Origin: Bacillota bacterium | Lineage (GTDB): Bacteria > Bacillota > Clostridia > Lutisporales > Lutisporaceae | NCBI GenBank assembly: GCA_023405875.1 | Contig: JAEXXN010000613.1 | Location: 1 to 6,054 of the forward strand | Reading direction: 5' to 3' | Length of the DNA: 6,054 nucleotides | Part shown: piece after piece, positions 1 to 5,885 of the stretch | Layout of the letters: each line of letters opens with the position of its first letter | Position numbering within the stretch: position 1 is the first letter of the stretch | Position numbers and translations under genes: made by a program | Notes under the pieces: generated by a model | Told to the model about the DNA's origin: nothing | Database searches by the model: none | Seen by the model: the letters and a program-made list of their open reading frames with translations, nothing else

Positions 1-1023
1 ATTTATGGCGGTGTAACAAAAGGTCTGGAGATGGCAAATAAGATAATAGTACCAAGCATTATTGTTATTTTGGGTATTGTAATGGTATGGTCCCTTACAA
101 AGCCCAGCTCCTGGCAGGGAATGGAATATCTTTTCAGACCCAATATGGCAGGACTCTTAAAGCCTGACACCTGGCTGTTTGCCTTTACTCAAGCCGCATG
201 GTCGGTAGGCGCCGGCTGGGGCTTGATGTTGACCTTTGCCAACTATATGGGCGATGATGACGACATCGGAGCAAACGCCTTTGTTATAGCGTTGGCAGAT
301 GCCGGTTCCTCGCTGCTTGCAGCAATGGCGGTACTTCCTTTGATTTTTGCATTATCACCGAGTATTGACGCTGCCAACGCAGCAATGGCTTCAAATAATA
401 CAGGACTTACCTTCATATATCTTGCAGCATTCTTCCCGACGATACCGGGAGGGACCTTGTTCGGAGCACTGTTCTTCCTGGCGCTTGCAATATCGGCGCT
501 GGCATCATTGCTTTCAATGGTTGAGCTGACCTGTAAGCTGTTTGAGGACTCAGGCTTCAATAGGAAGAAAGCGGCAGTTGTGACCACCGTAATTCTTTTC
601 CTTTTCGGCATACCCTCCGCTTTGTCATACAACTTCTTTGACAACCAGGATATGGTATGGGGTGTCGGACTGCTGATTTCAGGTATATTATACGCTTATG
701 TAACATATAGAAATGGTCTGGATAATGTAAGAGAAATGATAAATCAAGACAGCTGGATATATATAGGAAAATGGTTCAACTACTGCGTAATGCTTTTCCC
801 GGTCATATTTGTCACTGTATTCGGATGGTGGCTGTATCAGGGGGCATCCTGGTCCAAACAGTGGTGGAATCCTCTTGAGCTGTACAGCCCGGGTACTATG
901 ATAGCTCAGTGGGCAATACTTGCAATTGTTGCGATTGCACTTAACAATTGGCTTGCTGACAAGGTAAAGGCTCCGTACCCTGCGGAAACAAAAAGAAAAT
1001 CCAGTGAGGGGGTAGGTGTGTAA
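1..1023 (+). CDS. Na+-dependent amino acid transporter of the NSS family, MetP-like, 5'-truncated by window edge
   Basis: C-terminal 340 residues of a neurotransmitter:sodium symporter, probably importing a neutral amino acid with Na+ across the cytoplasmic membrane. The reading frame is open to base 1, and the first visible residues (YGGVTKGLE) match the conserved segment before LeuT TM5. The ATG at 31 is therefore internal and TM1-4 lie outside the window. About eight hydrophobic segments remain, at roughly visible residues 14-33 (TM5), 57-83 (TM6, with the GAGWG unwound region), 93-118, 150-178 (TM8, with S169 at a Na2-site position), 191-210, 218-235, 258-280 and 300-318, followed by a short charged tail. 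The gene overlaps a MetS-like small-subunit gene by one base, which favours a methionine/alanine importer (MetP type). The family is certain; the substrate is inferred from that neighbour. Confidence 0.93.
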   Translation: MYGGVTKGLEMANKIIVPSIIVILGIVMVWSLTKPSSWQGMEYLFRPNMAGLLKPDTWLFAFTQAAWSVGAGWGLMLTFANYMGDDDDIGANAFVIALADAGSSLLAAMAVLPLIFALSPSIDAANAAMASNNTGLTFIYLAAFFPTIPGGTLFGALFFLALAISALASLLSMVELTCKLFEDSGFNRKKAAVVTTVILFLFGIPSALSYNFFDNQDMVWGVGLLISGILYAYVTYRNGLDNVREMINQDSWIYIGKWFNYCVMLFPVIFVTVFGWWLYQGASWSKQWWNPLELYSPGTMIAQWAILAIVAIALNNWLADKVKAPYPAETKRKSSEGVGV

Positions 1024-1124
1024 TGAGCGGACTGGCGATTTTTACAATGGTTGCAATGTTGCTTATATACTTTGGAGGCTTTGTATATTTTGCTACAAGG
1101 GAAAATCCCAAGAAAAGCAAATAG
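1023..1124 (+). CDS. metS: MetS-like small subunit of NSS methionine/alanine transporter (33 aa)
   Basis: A 33-residue protein: a short N-terminus (MSGLAIF), one hydrophobic span at about residues 4-24 and a basic tail (ATRENPKKSK). Its ATG overlaps the transporter stop (TAATG), and GAGGGGG at 1006-1012 lies 10 bases upstream as a ribosome binding site, so translation is probably coupled. Size, topology and position match the family known as the methionine/alanine import NSS transporter small subunit. In Corynebacterium glutamicum MetPS, MetS is required for transport activity. The inferred role is a membrane partner that supports assembly or function of the upstream transporter. It is short enough for automatic annotation to miss. 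The symbol rests on motif and context, not on a search. Confidence 0.85.
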   Translation: MSGLAIFTMVAMLLIYFGGFVYFATRENPKKSK

Positions 1125-1133
1125 AACTTACGG

Positions 1134-1170
1134 ATATTGGCTGCCTGCTGACCGGCAGCCAATATTTTTC
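1134..1170 (+). terminator. Intrinsic terminator of the NSS transporter/MetS unit
   Basis: Perfect 12-bp stem (ATATTGGCTGCC at 1134-1145 pairing with 1154-1165), an 8-base loop, then a T tract at 1165-1169. It begins 9 bases after the small-subunit stop and lies upstream of the next promoter, so it separates the transporter transcript from proS. Confidence 0.92.
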
Positions 1171-1190
1171 GCGGAAAGCCCCAAGGTATA

Positions 1191-1219
1191 TTGACACACA
1201 TATGGGTATACTATATAAT
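1191..1219 (+). promoter_or_regulatory. Sigma-A promoter for the T-box-proS transcript
   Basis: Exact -35 TTGACA (1191-1196), a 17-base spacer and exact -10 TATAAT (1214-1219). Both boxes and the spacing are full consensus, predicting strong initiation at about 1226-1228, just ahead of the T-box leader. Such a promoter suits a leader in which control comes from regulated termination rather than from initiation. Confidence 0.92.
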
Positions 1220-1227
1220 GATTTTAA

Positions 1228-1471
1228 CTTAAGAGCTTAAGGCGATGAAGAGGAATAGTAGATGAGAAGATGCTGAAAGAGAGGAAGGCTCACCGGCTGA
1301 AAGACCTTCCGGGCTTATTTTTATCGAACCCGCCCTCAGAGCTAGGAAGAACTCCGATCGTATGCCTGCGTTAAAGGCTGAAGAGGAATGCACGTATGAT
1401 GAAGTGCGTTCAATTAGGGTGGTACCGCGAGTATACCTTCGTCCCTTACAGGATGAAGGTTTTTTTATTTT
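1228..1471 (+). promoter_or_regulatory. T-box leader of proS, proline-specific
   Basis: A tRNA-sensing leader that lets transcription proceed when uncharged tRNA binds. The diagnostic T-box AGGGTGGTACCGCG is at 1416-1429; its TGGT can pair with a tRNA acceptor end ACCA. Stem I is recognisable: GAGG (1250-1253) pairs with CCTC (1334-1337), an AGTA loop-E motif is at 1257-1260, and an upper helix is formed by GGAAGG (1283-1288) with CCTTCC (1305-1310). The 3' side of the specifier loop reads GAACCCGCC (1326-1334). The codon is CCC (1329-1331) or CCG (1330-1332) depending on register, and both are proline, in agreement with proS downstream. AGGG of the T-box can pair with CCCT at 1443-1446 to form the antiterminator. 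The outer limits are approximate. Confidence 0.95.
1435..1471 (+). terminator. Regulated terminator of the proS T-box
   Basis: Stem ACCTTCGTCC (1435-1444) with GGATGAAGGT (1451-1460), containing one G-U pair, a 6-base loop and a T-rich run from 1460. Its 5' arm overlaps the bases that pair with the T-box in the antiterminator, so the two structures exclude each other. Confidence 0.93.
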
Positions 1472-1493
1472 ATAGGGAAATATATTTACAGAT

Positions 1494-1500
1494 AAGGAGA
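1494..1500 (+). promoter_or_regulatory. Ribosome binding site of proS
   Basis: AAGGAGA, 7 bases before the ATG at 1508. It fixes the start and lies downstream of the T-box terminator, so it is transcribed only after readthrough. Confidence 0.85.
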
Positions 1501-1507
1501 GATCAAT

Positions 1508-2953
1508 ATGGCTGATAAGAAACAGCAGGAATTTGTAAAAGAGATAACCCCGATGGAGGAGGATTTTTCCCAGTGGTATACCGATGTGATCCTTAAGACC
1601 GACATGGTTGACTATGCTCCTGTAAAGGGCTGCATGGTAATCAAGCCTTACGGCTATGGAGTATGGGAAGGGATTCAGCGGGTAGCGGATAGGCGCTTCA
1701 AGGCGACAGGACACAAGAATGCATATTTTCCCCTTTTGATCCCGGAGAGCTATCTGAAGAAGGAGGCGGACCATTTTGAGGGCTTTGCTCCCGAAGTGCT
1801 TTGGGTAACCCACGGAGGCAATGAGGAGCTGGCGGAGAGGCTTTTTGTAAGGCCAACTTCAGAGACCATAATCTGCGATATGTATTCCAAATGGGTGCAA
1901 TCCTACAGGGATCTGCCGCTGCTGATAAACCAGTGGTGCAACGTAGTGCGCTGGGAAAAGACCACAAGGCCTTTCCTCAGGACGGCCGAGTTCTTATGGC
2001 AGGAAGGCCATACGGTGCATGTAGATGAAGAGGATGCCCAGAAGGAAACCATGCAGATGCTTGAGATATACAGGCAGGTTGCCGAGGATGAGCTGGCGAT
2101 GCCGGTAATACTGGGGCAGAAAAGTGAGAAAGAGAAGTTCGCAGGGGCGCTCAGGACTTATACAATGGAAGCGATGATGCATGACGGAAAGGCTTTGCAG
2201 GCGGGTACCTCACACAATCTGGGACAGCATTTCTCCAAAATGTTCGATATCAAGTTCCTTGACAGGGATGGCGTGTTGAAGCATGCATGGAGCACTTCCT
2301 GGGGAATTTCCACAAGGCTGATAGGCGGGATCATAATGGTCCATGGAGACAACAGGGGCCTTGTAATGCCTCCCAGAGTGGCTCCGGTACAGGTTGTCAT
2401 CATACCGATAGCCTTCCATAAGGAGGGCGTCCTTGACAAGACAAGAGCAATCAAGGAAGAGCTTGAGAAGAGCTTCAGGGTTGAAATGGACGACAGGGAT
2501 ACCTATAGTGCCGGCTGGAAGTTCAACGAGTGGGAAATGAAGGGTGTTCCCATAAGGATGGAGGTCGGGCCGAAGGACATAGAGAAGAACCAGGTCACAA
2601 TAGCAAGAAGGGATACCTTTGAGAAGTTCACAGTGCCTATGGAAAATCTGACGGAGACTATCGACAGGCTGCTGGAGGAAATACATGTTTCCTTGTTCAA
2701 CAAGGCATTGAAGAACAGGGAGGATAAGACATATACAACTACCGATTATGAGGAAGTCAAGAGGATAATGCGGGAGACACCGGGCTTTGTAAAGACCATG
2801 TGGTGCGGAAGCAGGGAATGTGAAGATAAGCTTAAGGAGGACACAGGTGCCACAATAAGATGCCTGCCCTTCAACCATGAGCATGTGGGAGATACCTGCC
2901 TGGTTTGCGGAGAGAAAGCAGAAACGATGGTTTATGTGGCTAAGGCCTATTAA
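1508..2953 (+). CDS. proS: Prolyl-tRNA synthetase, archaeal/eukaryote-like type without editing insertion
   Basis: Cytoplasmic class II aminoacyl-tRNA synthetase that joins proline to tRNA-Pro using ATP; 481 aa, full length for this type. The catalytic core covers about residues 20-293. It has the motif 1 region (about 48-81, ending FPLLIPES), the PTSET substrate-site segment (116-120), motif 2 starting RWEKTTRPFLRT (148 onward) with EGHT at 166-169, and motif 3 GDNRGLVMPPR (280-290). An HGTP-type anticodon-binding domain follows at about 294-395. The C-terminal zinc domain has Cys433, Cys438, Cys464 and Cys467 (spacing C-X4-C-X25-C-X2-C) and ends in Tyr481, as in the Thermus-type enzyme. No INS editing domain lies between motifs 2 and 3, which separates it from the longer E. 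coli-type ProRS. It is a single-gene transcript with its own promoter and proline T-box. Confidence 0.97.
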   Translation: MADKKQQEFVKEITPMEEDFSQWYTDVILKTDMVDYAPVKGCMVIKPYGYGVWEGIQRVADRRFKATGHKNAYFPLLIPESYLKKEADHFEGFAPEVLWVTHGGNEELAERLFVRPTSETIICDMYSKWVQSYRDLPLLINQWCNVVRWEKTTRPFLRTAEFLWQEGHTVHVDEEDAQKETMQMLEIYRQVAEDELAMPVILGQKSEKEKFAGALRTYTMEAMMHDGKALQAGTSHNLGQHFSKMFDIKFLDRDGVLKHAWSTSWGISTRLIGGIIMVHGDNRGLVMPPRVAPVQVVIIPIAFHKEGVLDKTRAIKEELEKSFRVEMDDRDTYSAGWKFNEWEMKGVPIRMEVGPKDIEKNQVTIARRDTFEKFTVPMENLTETIDRLLEEIHVSLFNKALKNREDKTYTTTDYEEVKRIMRETPGFVKTMWCGSRECEDKLKEDTGATIRCLPFNHEHVGDTCLVCGEKAETMVYVAKAY

Positions 2954-2968
2954 AACAGGATAAGCGGC

Positions 2969-3015
2969 AAAAATGAAGCTAACATACCTGCGCAGGTATG
3001 TTAGCTTCATTTTTT
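2969..3015. terminator. Bidirectional terminator, perfect 46-bp palindrome
   Basis: Bases 2969-3014 form a perfect inverted repeat with 23-base arms and no spacer, centred on CTGC|GCAG at 2991/2992. The outer arms are A5 and T5-6, so the hairpin is followed by a T run in either direction. It begins 16 bases after the proS stop and ends 6 bases before the stop of the convergent mupG-like gene, placing it to end both transcripts. Confidence 0.93.
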
Positions 3016-3020
3016 GAGGA

Positions 3021-4091
3021 TCAGCTTTTAAGTCTGAATTTCTGCCAGGGCTCTATATGGTCAAGGAGAAAAACCTCCTCGCAGGATATCCTTCCGACAA
3101 CATTCGTCCTTCCGCTGTTCTCCATATCCTTCAGAGCGATTTGCAGCTCTCCGGCATACCTGTCATACAGGCTGCCGTCTATCAGCAGGTCTCCCCTTTT
3201 TATGGGAGCTGCGTTGAATATCCCGAAGTGATGGGAGCTGTACTTTATACGGCTTTGGGTAGATCTTATCATGTATTCCGACATATCTCCCCTGTTGAAG
3301 TGAAGCTCCTCCAGTACGATTTTTCTCTCTATATCCGGAAGGCCTTCCAGTAACTCCACCTTCAGGGTCAGAAGCTCCTTATCGAGGCTGCCCAAGGCCT
3401 TCAGCTCGCTTTCCGAGGCAAAGGCATTGGCAATCAGCACATCATCAATAAGGCCGGTGTTGAAAAGGTCCTTTGCCTGCACTTCAACAGGCAGGTCCCT
3501 GTGCTCCTCCAGGGTACAGAGGCCTTCGCTCACAGGCCAGGGGCCCATACCCGCCTCCTTTGAGGAGACAAAAGCGGCAGTCCTGATCCCCTTTTGCCTG
3601 AAAAGGCCGGAGTATTTTTCAAAGTGCTTTCTGGAGAGGCCTGTGTACCTGTGTGGATAAAAGTTATGGCACCCGATCAGGTTCTCCGCTTTTGGCTTAT
3701 GGGAAAGAATATTGTCCAGGCAGCTTGTTCCGCTGCTCATATTTATCTCTATCTTGAGCCCATAGGGGTTGAAGGTCATGAGGCTTTCCTCAAGTCCGCT
3801 GAAGCCCAGATCCAGCCTGATTCCTGCCAGCTTCAGCTCATGGAAGAACTTCAGGTCCCGGTAGTCCAGGCCAAGGGCTTCAAAAACAGCGGGACTCACA
3901 TCGGCGATAACCTCCATTCCCAGGCCCTCTGCGTGGCCGGCGACCTCTTTAACCTTATCCAGGTCCTTTTCAGCTGAAATAAGACAGGTGAACAGCCTTG
4001 TAAAGCCGTAGCGGGAAGCAAGGGAAATATAGGCCTTGGTTTCCTCCAGCCCTGCTCTGCCCGGATAGACTGAAATTCCCAGCTTCCTCAT
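3021..4091 (-). CDS. mupG: MupG/DUF871-family protein, probable 6-phospho-N-acetylmuramidase
   Basis: Cytoplasmic glycosidase candidate, 356 aa. MupG of Staphylococcus aureus splits MurNAc-6P-GlcNAc, imported and phosphorylated by a PTS, into MurNAc-6P and GlcNAc. Here an N-terminal TIM barrel spans about residues 1-240, opening with GISVYPG (5-11) and including ADVSP (63-67), RLDLGFSG (92-99), GCHNFYPHRYTGLS (140-153) and HRDLPVEVQAKDLF (197-210). A smaller C-terminal beta domain follows, with IRSTQSRIKY (275-284), RGDLLIDGSLYDRYAGELQI (299-318) and RTNVVG (328-333), matching the family's cyclophilin-like end. I chose the ATG at 4091 because GGAGGGG sits 6 bases upstream; a TTG at 4106 falls inside that region. 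It is last in a PTS operon, 101 bp after IIA, where lic/cel operons carry a phospho-beta-glucosidase. Family assignment is strong; the exact substrate is inferred. Confidence 0.88.
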   Translation of the reverse strand: MRKLGISVYPGRAGLEETKAYISLASRYGFTRLFTCLISAEKDLDKVKEVAGHAEGLGMEVIADVSPAVFEALGLDYRDLKFFHELKLAGIRLDLGFSGLEESLMTFNPYGLKIEINMSSGTSCLDNILSHKPKAENLIGCHNFYPHRYTGLSRKHFEKYSGLFRQKGIRTAAFVSSKEAGMGPWPVSEGLCTLEEHRDLPVEVQAKDLFNTGLIDDVLIANAFASESELKALGSLDKELLTLKVELLEGLPDIERKIVLEELHFNRGDMSEYMIRSTQSRIKYSSHHFGIFNAAPIKRGDLLIDGSLYDRYAGELQIALKDMENSGRTNVVGRISCEEVFLLDHIEPWQKFRLKS

Positions 4092-4097
4092 TTTGAT

Positions 4098-4104
4098 CCC
4101 CTCC
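4098..4104 (-). promoter_or_regulatory. Ribosome binding site of the mupG-like gene
   Basis: GGAGGGG on the minus strand, 6 bases before the ATG at 4091. It decides the start against the upstream in-frame TTG at 4106, which has no ribosome binding site of its own. Confidence 0.82.
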
Positions 4105-4141
4105 AATATGGAAATAATATTGAGTATATCTCAGTCAAGAC

Positions 4142-4195
4142 TAGTACTCTGTAACACCTAAAACTTGCTAAGGAATTAGGTGTTACAGAGTACTA
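4142..4195. repeat. Perfect 20-bp inverted repeat between IIA and mupG, overlapping the IIA stop
   Basis: Arms TAGTACTCTGTAACACCTAA (4142-4161) and its exact complement (4176-4195) around a 14-base spacer that itself can fold (CTT/AAG). The arm includes the TAG stop of the IIA gene. No T tract follows on either strand, so it is not a typical intrinsic terminator. In the operon RNA it would be a strong intercistronic hairpin, possibly protecting the upstream mRNA or lowering mupG expression. Alternatively it is a small palindromic element; AGTACT occurs at both ends (4143-4148 and 4189-4194) but, being a palindrome itself, cannot be told apart from a target duplication. Confidence 0.88.
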
Positions 4196-4498
4196 ATATA
4201 TTGCCCTGTACAGCTCAATGAATTCTCCGGCCAGGTCCCTTATGGTCATTGCACCCATAAGGTGGTCCTGTGCATGGATAAGCAACAGGGACAGCCTGGT
4301 CTCACGGCCTTGGGCCTCTGCCTGTATAAGCTTCGTCTGCTCGGAATGTACCAACAGCAATTTCTTATTGGCTTCCTCCAGGCATGCGGCAGCCCTGTCA
4401 AAATCCTTTTTCCTTGCATACCCGATGGCTTCCATGCTTGAACTTCTGGCATCGCCGCTATGTGCAATGATGGTGAATATAGTAGTTTCAATATCCAT
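4193..4498 (-). CDS. PTS lactose/cellobiose-family IIA component
   Basis: Soluble phosphocarrier that receives phosphate from HPr and passes it to the cognate IIB; 101 aa, the usual size for this all-helical trimeric family. The signature is LLLIHAQDHLMGAMT: His75 is the expected phosphorylated residue, with Asp78 (metal ligand in the trimer) and His79 following. An N-terminal helix with HSGDARS (13-19) and the helix EAIGYARKKDFDRA (24-37) also fit. I chose the ATG at 4498 because AAGGAG lies 8 bases upstream; the longer reading from 4519 has no ribosome binding site and would include that site. It lies 51 bp after IIC in the order IIB-IIC-IIA. Its stop codon lies within a long inverted repeat. 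The sugar cannot be read from IIA. Confidence 0.95.
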   Translation of the reverse strand: MDIETTIFTIIAHSGDARSSSMEAIGYARKKDFDRAAACLEEANKKLLLVHSEQTKLIQAEAQGRETRLSLLLIHAQDHLMGAMTIRDLAGEFIELYRAIY

Positions 4499-4506
4499 AA
4501 TAAACA

Positions 4507-4512
4507 CTCCTT
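4507..4512 (-). promoter_or_regulatory. Ribosome binding site of the IIA gene
   Basis: AAGGAG on the minus strand, 8 bases before the ATG at 4498; it decides between that start and the in-frame ATG at 4519. Confidence 0.82.
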
Positions 4513-4537
4513 GTCGCATTACTGTTGGAGGAAACTG

Positions 4538-4559
4538 GAGCGCTTGACCTCAAGCGCTC
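4538..4559. repeat. Inverted repeat overlapping the IIC stop codon
   Basis: GAGCGCTTGA (4538-4547) and its exact complement (4550-4559) are separated by two bases. The arm contains the TGA stop of the IIC gene (4550-4552). In RNA the innermost pairs would open to form the loop, leaving a GC-rich stem of about 9 bp. No T tract follows on the minus strand, so an intercistronic processing or translation-tuning hairpin is more likely than a terminator. Confidence 0.8.
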
Positions 4560-5851
4560 TGATTAACTGATTTTGCGCCGGCTTTATGGTCGGTTGTACC
4601 GGGTTCGTTTGCCATATTGTCAGCCAGCTTGACAAAAGGCAGGTATATGAGAATTGCGATTACAAAGTTTACGACTGAAAGCAGCCCGCCCATTATGCTG
4701 CCGCCTGTGGCAAGGAAGCCGCTTATGCCCACGGGGGTTATCCACGGTATCTGGACATAGGTCATCGGCACCAGACCCGAGGCAGTTGCGATATATGCAA
4801 CAAAGGTCAATATTCCCGGCGTGAGTATAAAAGGTATAAGCAGTATCGGATTGAGGATGAGAGGCAGGCCGAACATCATGGGTTCATTGATGTTGAATAA
4901 GCCTGCAGGAGCGGAAAGCTTTGCCACCTCCCTGTATTCGTTCCTTTTCCTGGCGGCTATATATATTGCAATTATCAGGGCTAAGGTAGCACCGCAGCCT
5001 CCGATGTGGACAAAGGAATCATAGAAGGCTTTTGTGACGATATTGGTAGCTGCAAGTCCCTGCTGGACCGCACTTGCATTTGCTTCAAGAGCGGGCAGGT
5101 ACAAGGAGTTTACTATCGGGTCGAAAATATTGCCTCCATGCAGGCCGAAGAACCAGAACACATTTAAGAGCACTGCAAGAACAATGGCCGAGCCCAAGCC
5201 CTGGCTGAAGCCCTGCAGAGGCTGCTGTATGGCATTATAAATTATATCATAAAGGCTGTTGGCTCCGGCATTGGTGATTATATGCGCTACTATTCCGAAG
5301 AAATACAGGGATGCAATGCCCGGGATTACGGCAGCGAAGGCCCTTCCTACAGCAGGAGGGACAGTGTCAGGCATTTTTATGGTAAGCTTTTTCTTCAGCA
5401 GCTTTACAAATATTTCGGTCGATATGAGTGCGACGATAATTCCTGTAAATAAGCCTGTAGCATTCAGGTATCCCCAGTGGATGTATCCCCAGCCTGCGTC
5501 CCCATGGGCCTGGGGCGTGACCGCGATGAAGGAGGCTACGGCGATAAGTCCGGCGGCCAGCGCATCCGAACTGTAGCTCCGGGCAAGGCTGTAAGCTGTC
5601 GAAAATACTACTACCAAAGTCATAATTGCAAAAGTACCCCACCATACATTCCCATTGATCCCCGTAAGGATACCGAGAGAAGGGATCCAGTTAAAAAGGG
5701 TGTTGTTCAGCAATACGGCCACTGAGCCTCCAAGTATCAGCGGCATTATGCTTACAAAGCCGTCACGTACTGCGACAAGATGTCTTTGGGAGCCGATTCT
5801 TCCGGCTACCGGGACAAAATACCTTTCCATGAATTCCAGAAAGCGTTTCAT
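4550..5851 (-). CDS. PTS lactose/cellobiose/chitobiose-family IIC permease
   Basis: Integral membrane sugar channel that takes up the sugar and presents it for phosphorylation by IIB; 433 aa, normal for the CelB/ChbC group, with about ten hydrophobic segments. It shows the family loop FWFFGLHGGN (232-241, His238) and the signature FNINEPMMFGLPLILNP (319-335) containing Glu323, which corresponds to the sugar-hydroxyl-binding glutamate of Bacillus cereus ChbC. VHIGG (281-285) is another conserved loop. The start at 5851 has AAGGGGG 6 bases upstream and the typical N-terminus (MKRFLEFMERYFVPVAGRIGxQRHL). It is a separate IIC, not fused to IIB or IIA, and lies 34 bp after the IIB stop. The linked MupG-like gene suggests a peptidoglycan disaccharide, but cellobiose- or chitobiose-type substrates are equally compatible with the sequence. 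Confidence 0.96.
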   Translation of the reverse strand: MKRFLEFMERYFVPVAGRIGSQRHLVAVRDGFVSIMPLILGGSVAVLLNNTLFNWIPSLGILTGINGNVWWGTFAIMTLVVVFSTAYSLARSYSSDALAAGLIAVASFIAVTPQAHGDAGWGYIHWGYLNATGLFTGIIVALISTEIFVKLLKKKLTIKMPDTVPPAVGRAFAAVIPGIASLYFFGIVAHIITNAGANSLYDIIYNAIQQPLQGFSQGLGSAIVLAVLLNVFWFFGLHGGNIFDPIVNSLYLPALEANASAVQQGLAATNIVTKAFYDSFVHIGGCGATLALIIAIYIAARKRNEYREVAKLSAPAGLFNINEPMMFGLPLILNPILLIPFILTPGILTFVAYIATASGLVPMTYVQIPWITPVGISGFLATGGSIMGGLLSVVNFVIAILIYLPFVKLADNMANEPGTTDHKAGAKSVNQSA

Positions 5852-5857
5852 ATTAAT

Positions 5858-5864
5858 CCCCCTT
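5858..5864 (-). promoter_or_regulatory. Ribosome binding site of the IIC gene
   Basis: AAGGGGG on the minus strand, 6 bases before the ATG at 5851, in the 34-bp gap after the IIB stop. Confidence 0.78.
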
Positions 5865-5885
5865 ATATATTTATAGGTCCAACCG

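Noticed and set aside
31..1023. Starting the transporter at the ATG at 31
   Set aside because: The frame is open to base 1, and the ten residues upstream match the conserved segment before TM5 of the family. A start at 31 would leave a protein lacking TM1-4.
1016..1240. Plus-strand 74-codon frame starting just before the small-subunit gene
   Set aside because: It is in another frame from the MetS-like ORF and reads through the terminator and the proS promoter. The 33-aa frame has the TAATG coupling and membrane-protein composition.
1229..1813. Minus-strand open frame (194 codons) over the T-box leader and proS start
   Set aside because: It covers a structured RNA leader with canonical T-box elements on the plus strand and the N-terminal part of proS. 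Its translation shows no family features.
2210..3010. Long minus-strand open frame (266 codons) opposite proS
   Set aside because: It lies antisense to a clear full-length proS, resembles no family I recognise, has no convincing ribosome binding site and runs through the palindromic terminator. It is a shadow frame.
3594..3977. Plus-strand open frame (127 codons) opposite the mupG-like gene
   Set aside because: It is antisense to a well-supported gene, with no ribosome binding site or recognisable family.
4092..4106. Upstream TTG start (4106) for the mupG-like gene
   Set aside because: The TTG lies in the GGAGGGG region that serves the ATG at 4091, and family members begin at about MRKLGISVYPG.
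4107..4141. Possible separate promoter for mupG (minus strand, TTGACT followed by AT-rich sequence)
   Set aside because: The only TATTAT-like -10 candidate is about 13 bases from TTGACT, too close for a normal sigma-A promoter; not supported strongly enough to annotate.
4142..4195. Reading the IIA/mupG hairpin as an intrinsic terminator
   Set aside because: Neither strand has a T run after the stem, so efficient intrinsic termination is not supported.
4499..4519. Upstream ATG start (4519) for the IIA gene
   Set aside because: No ribosome binding site precedes it, and the extension would contain the AAGGAG that serves the ATG at 4498.
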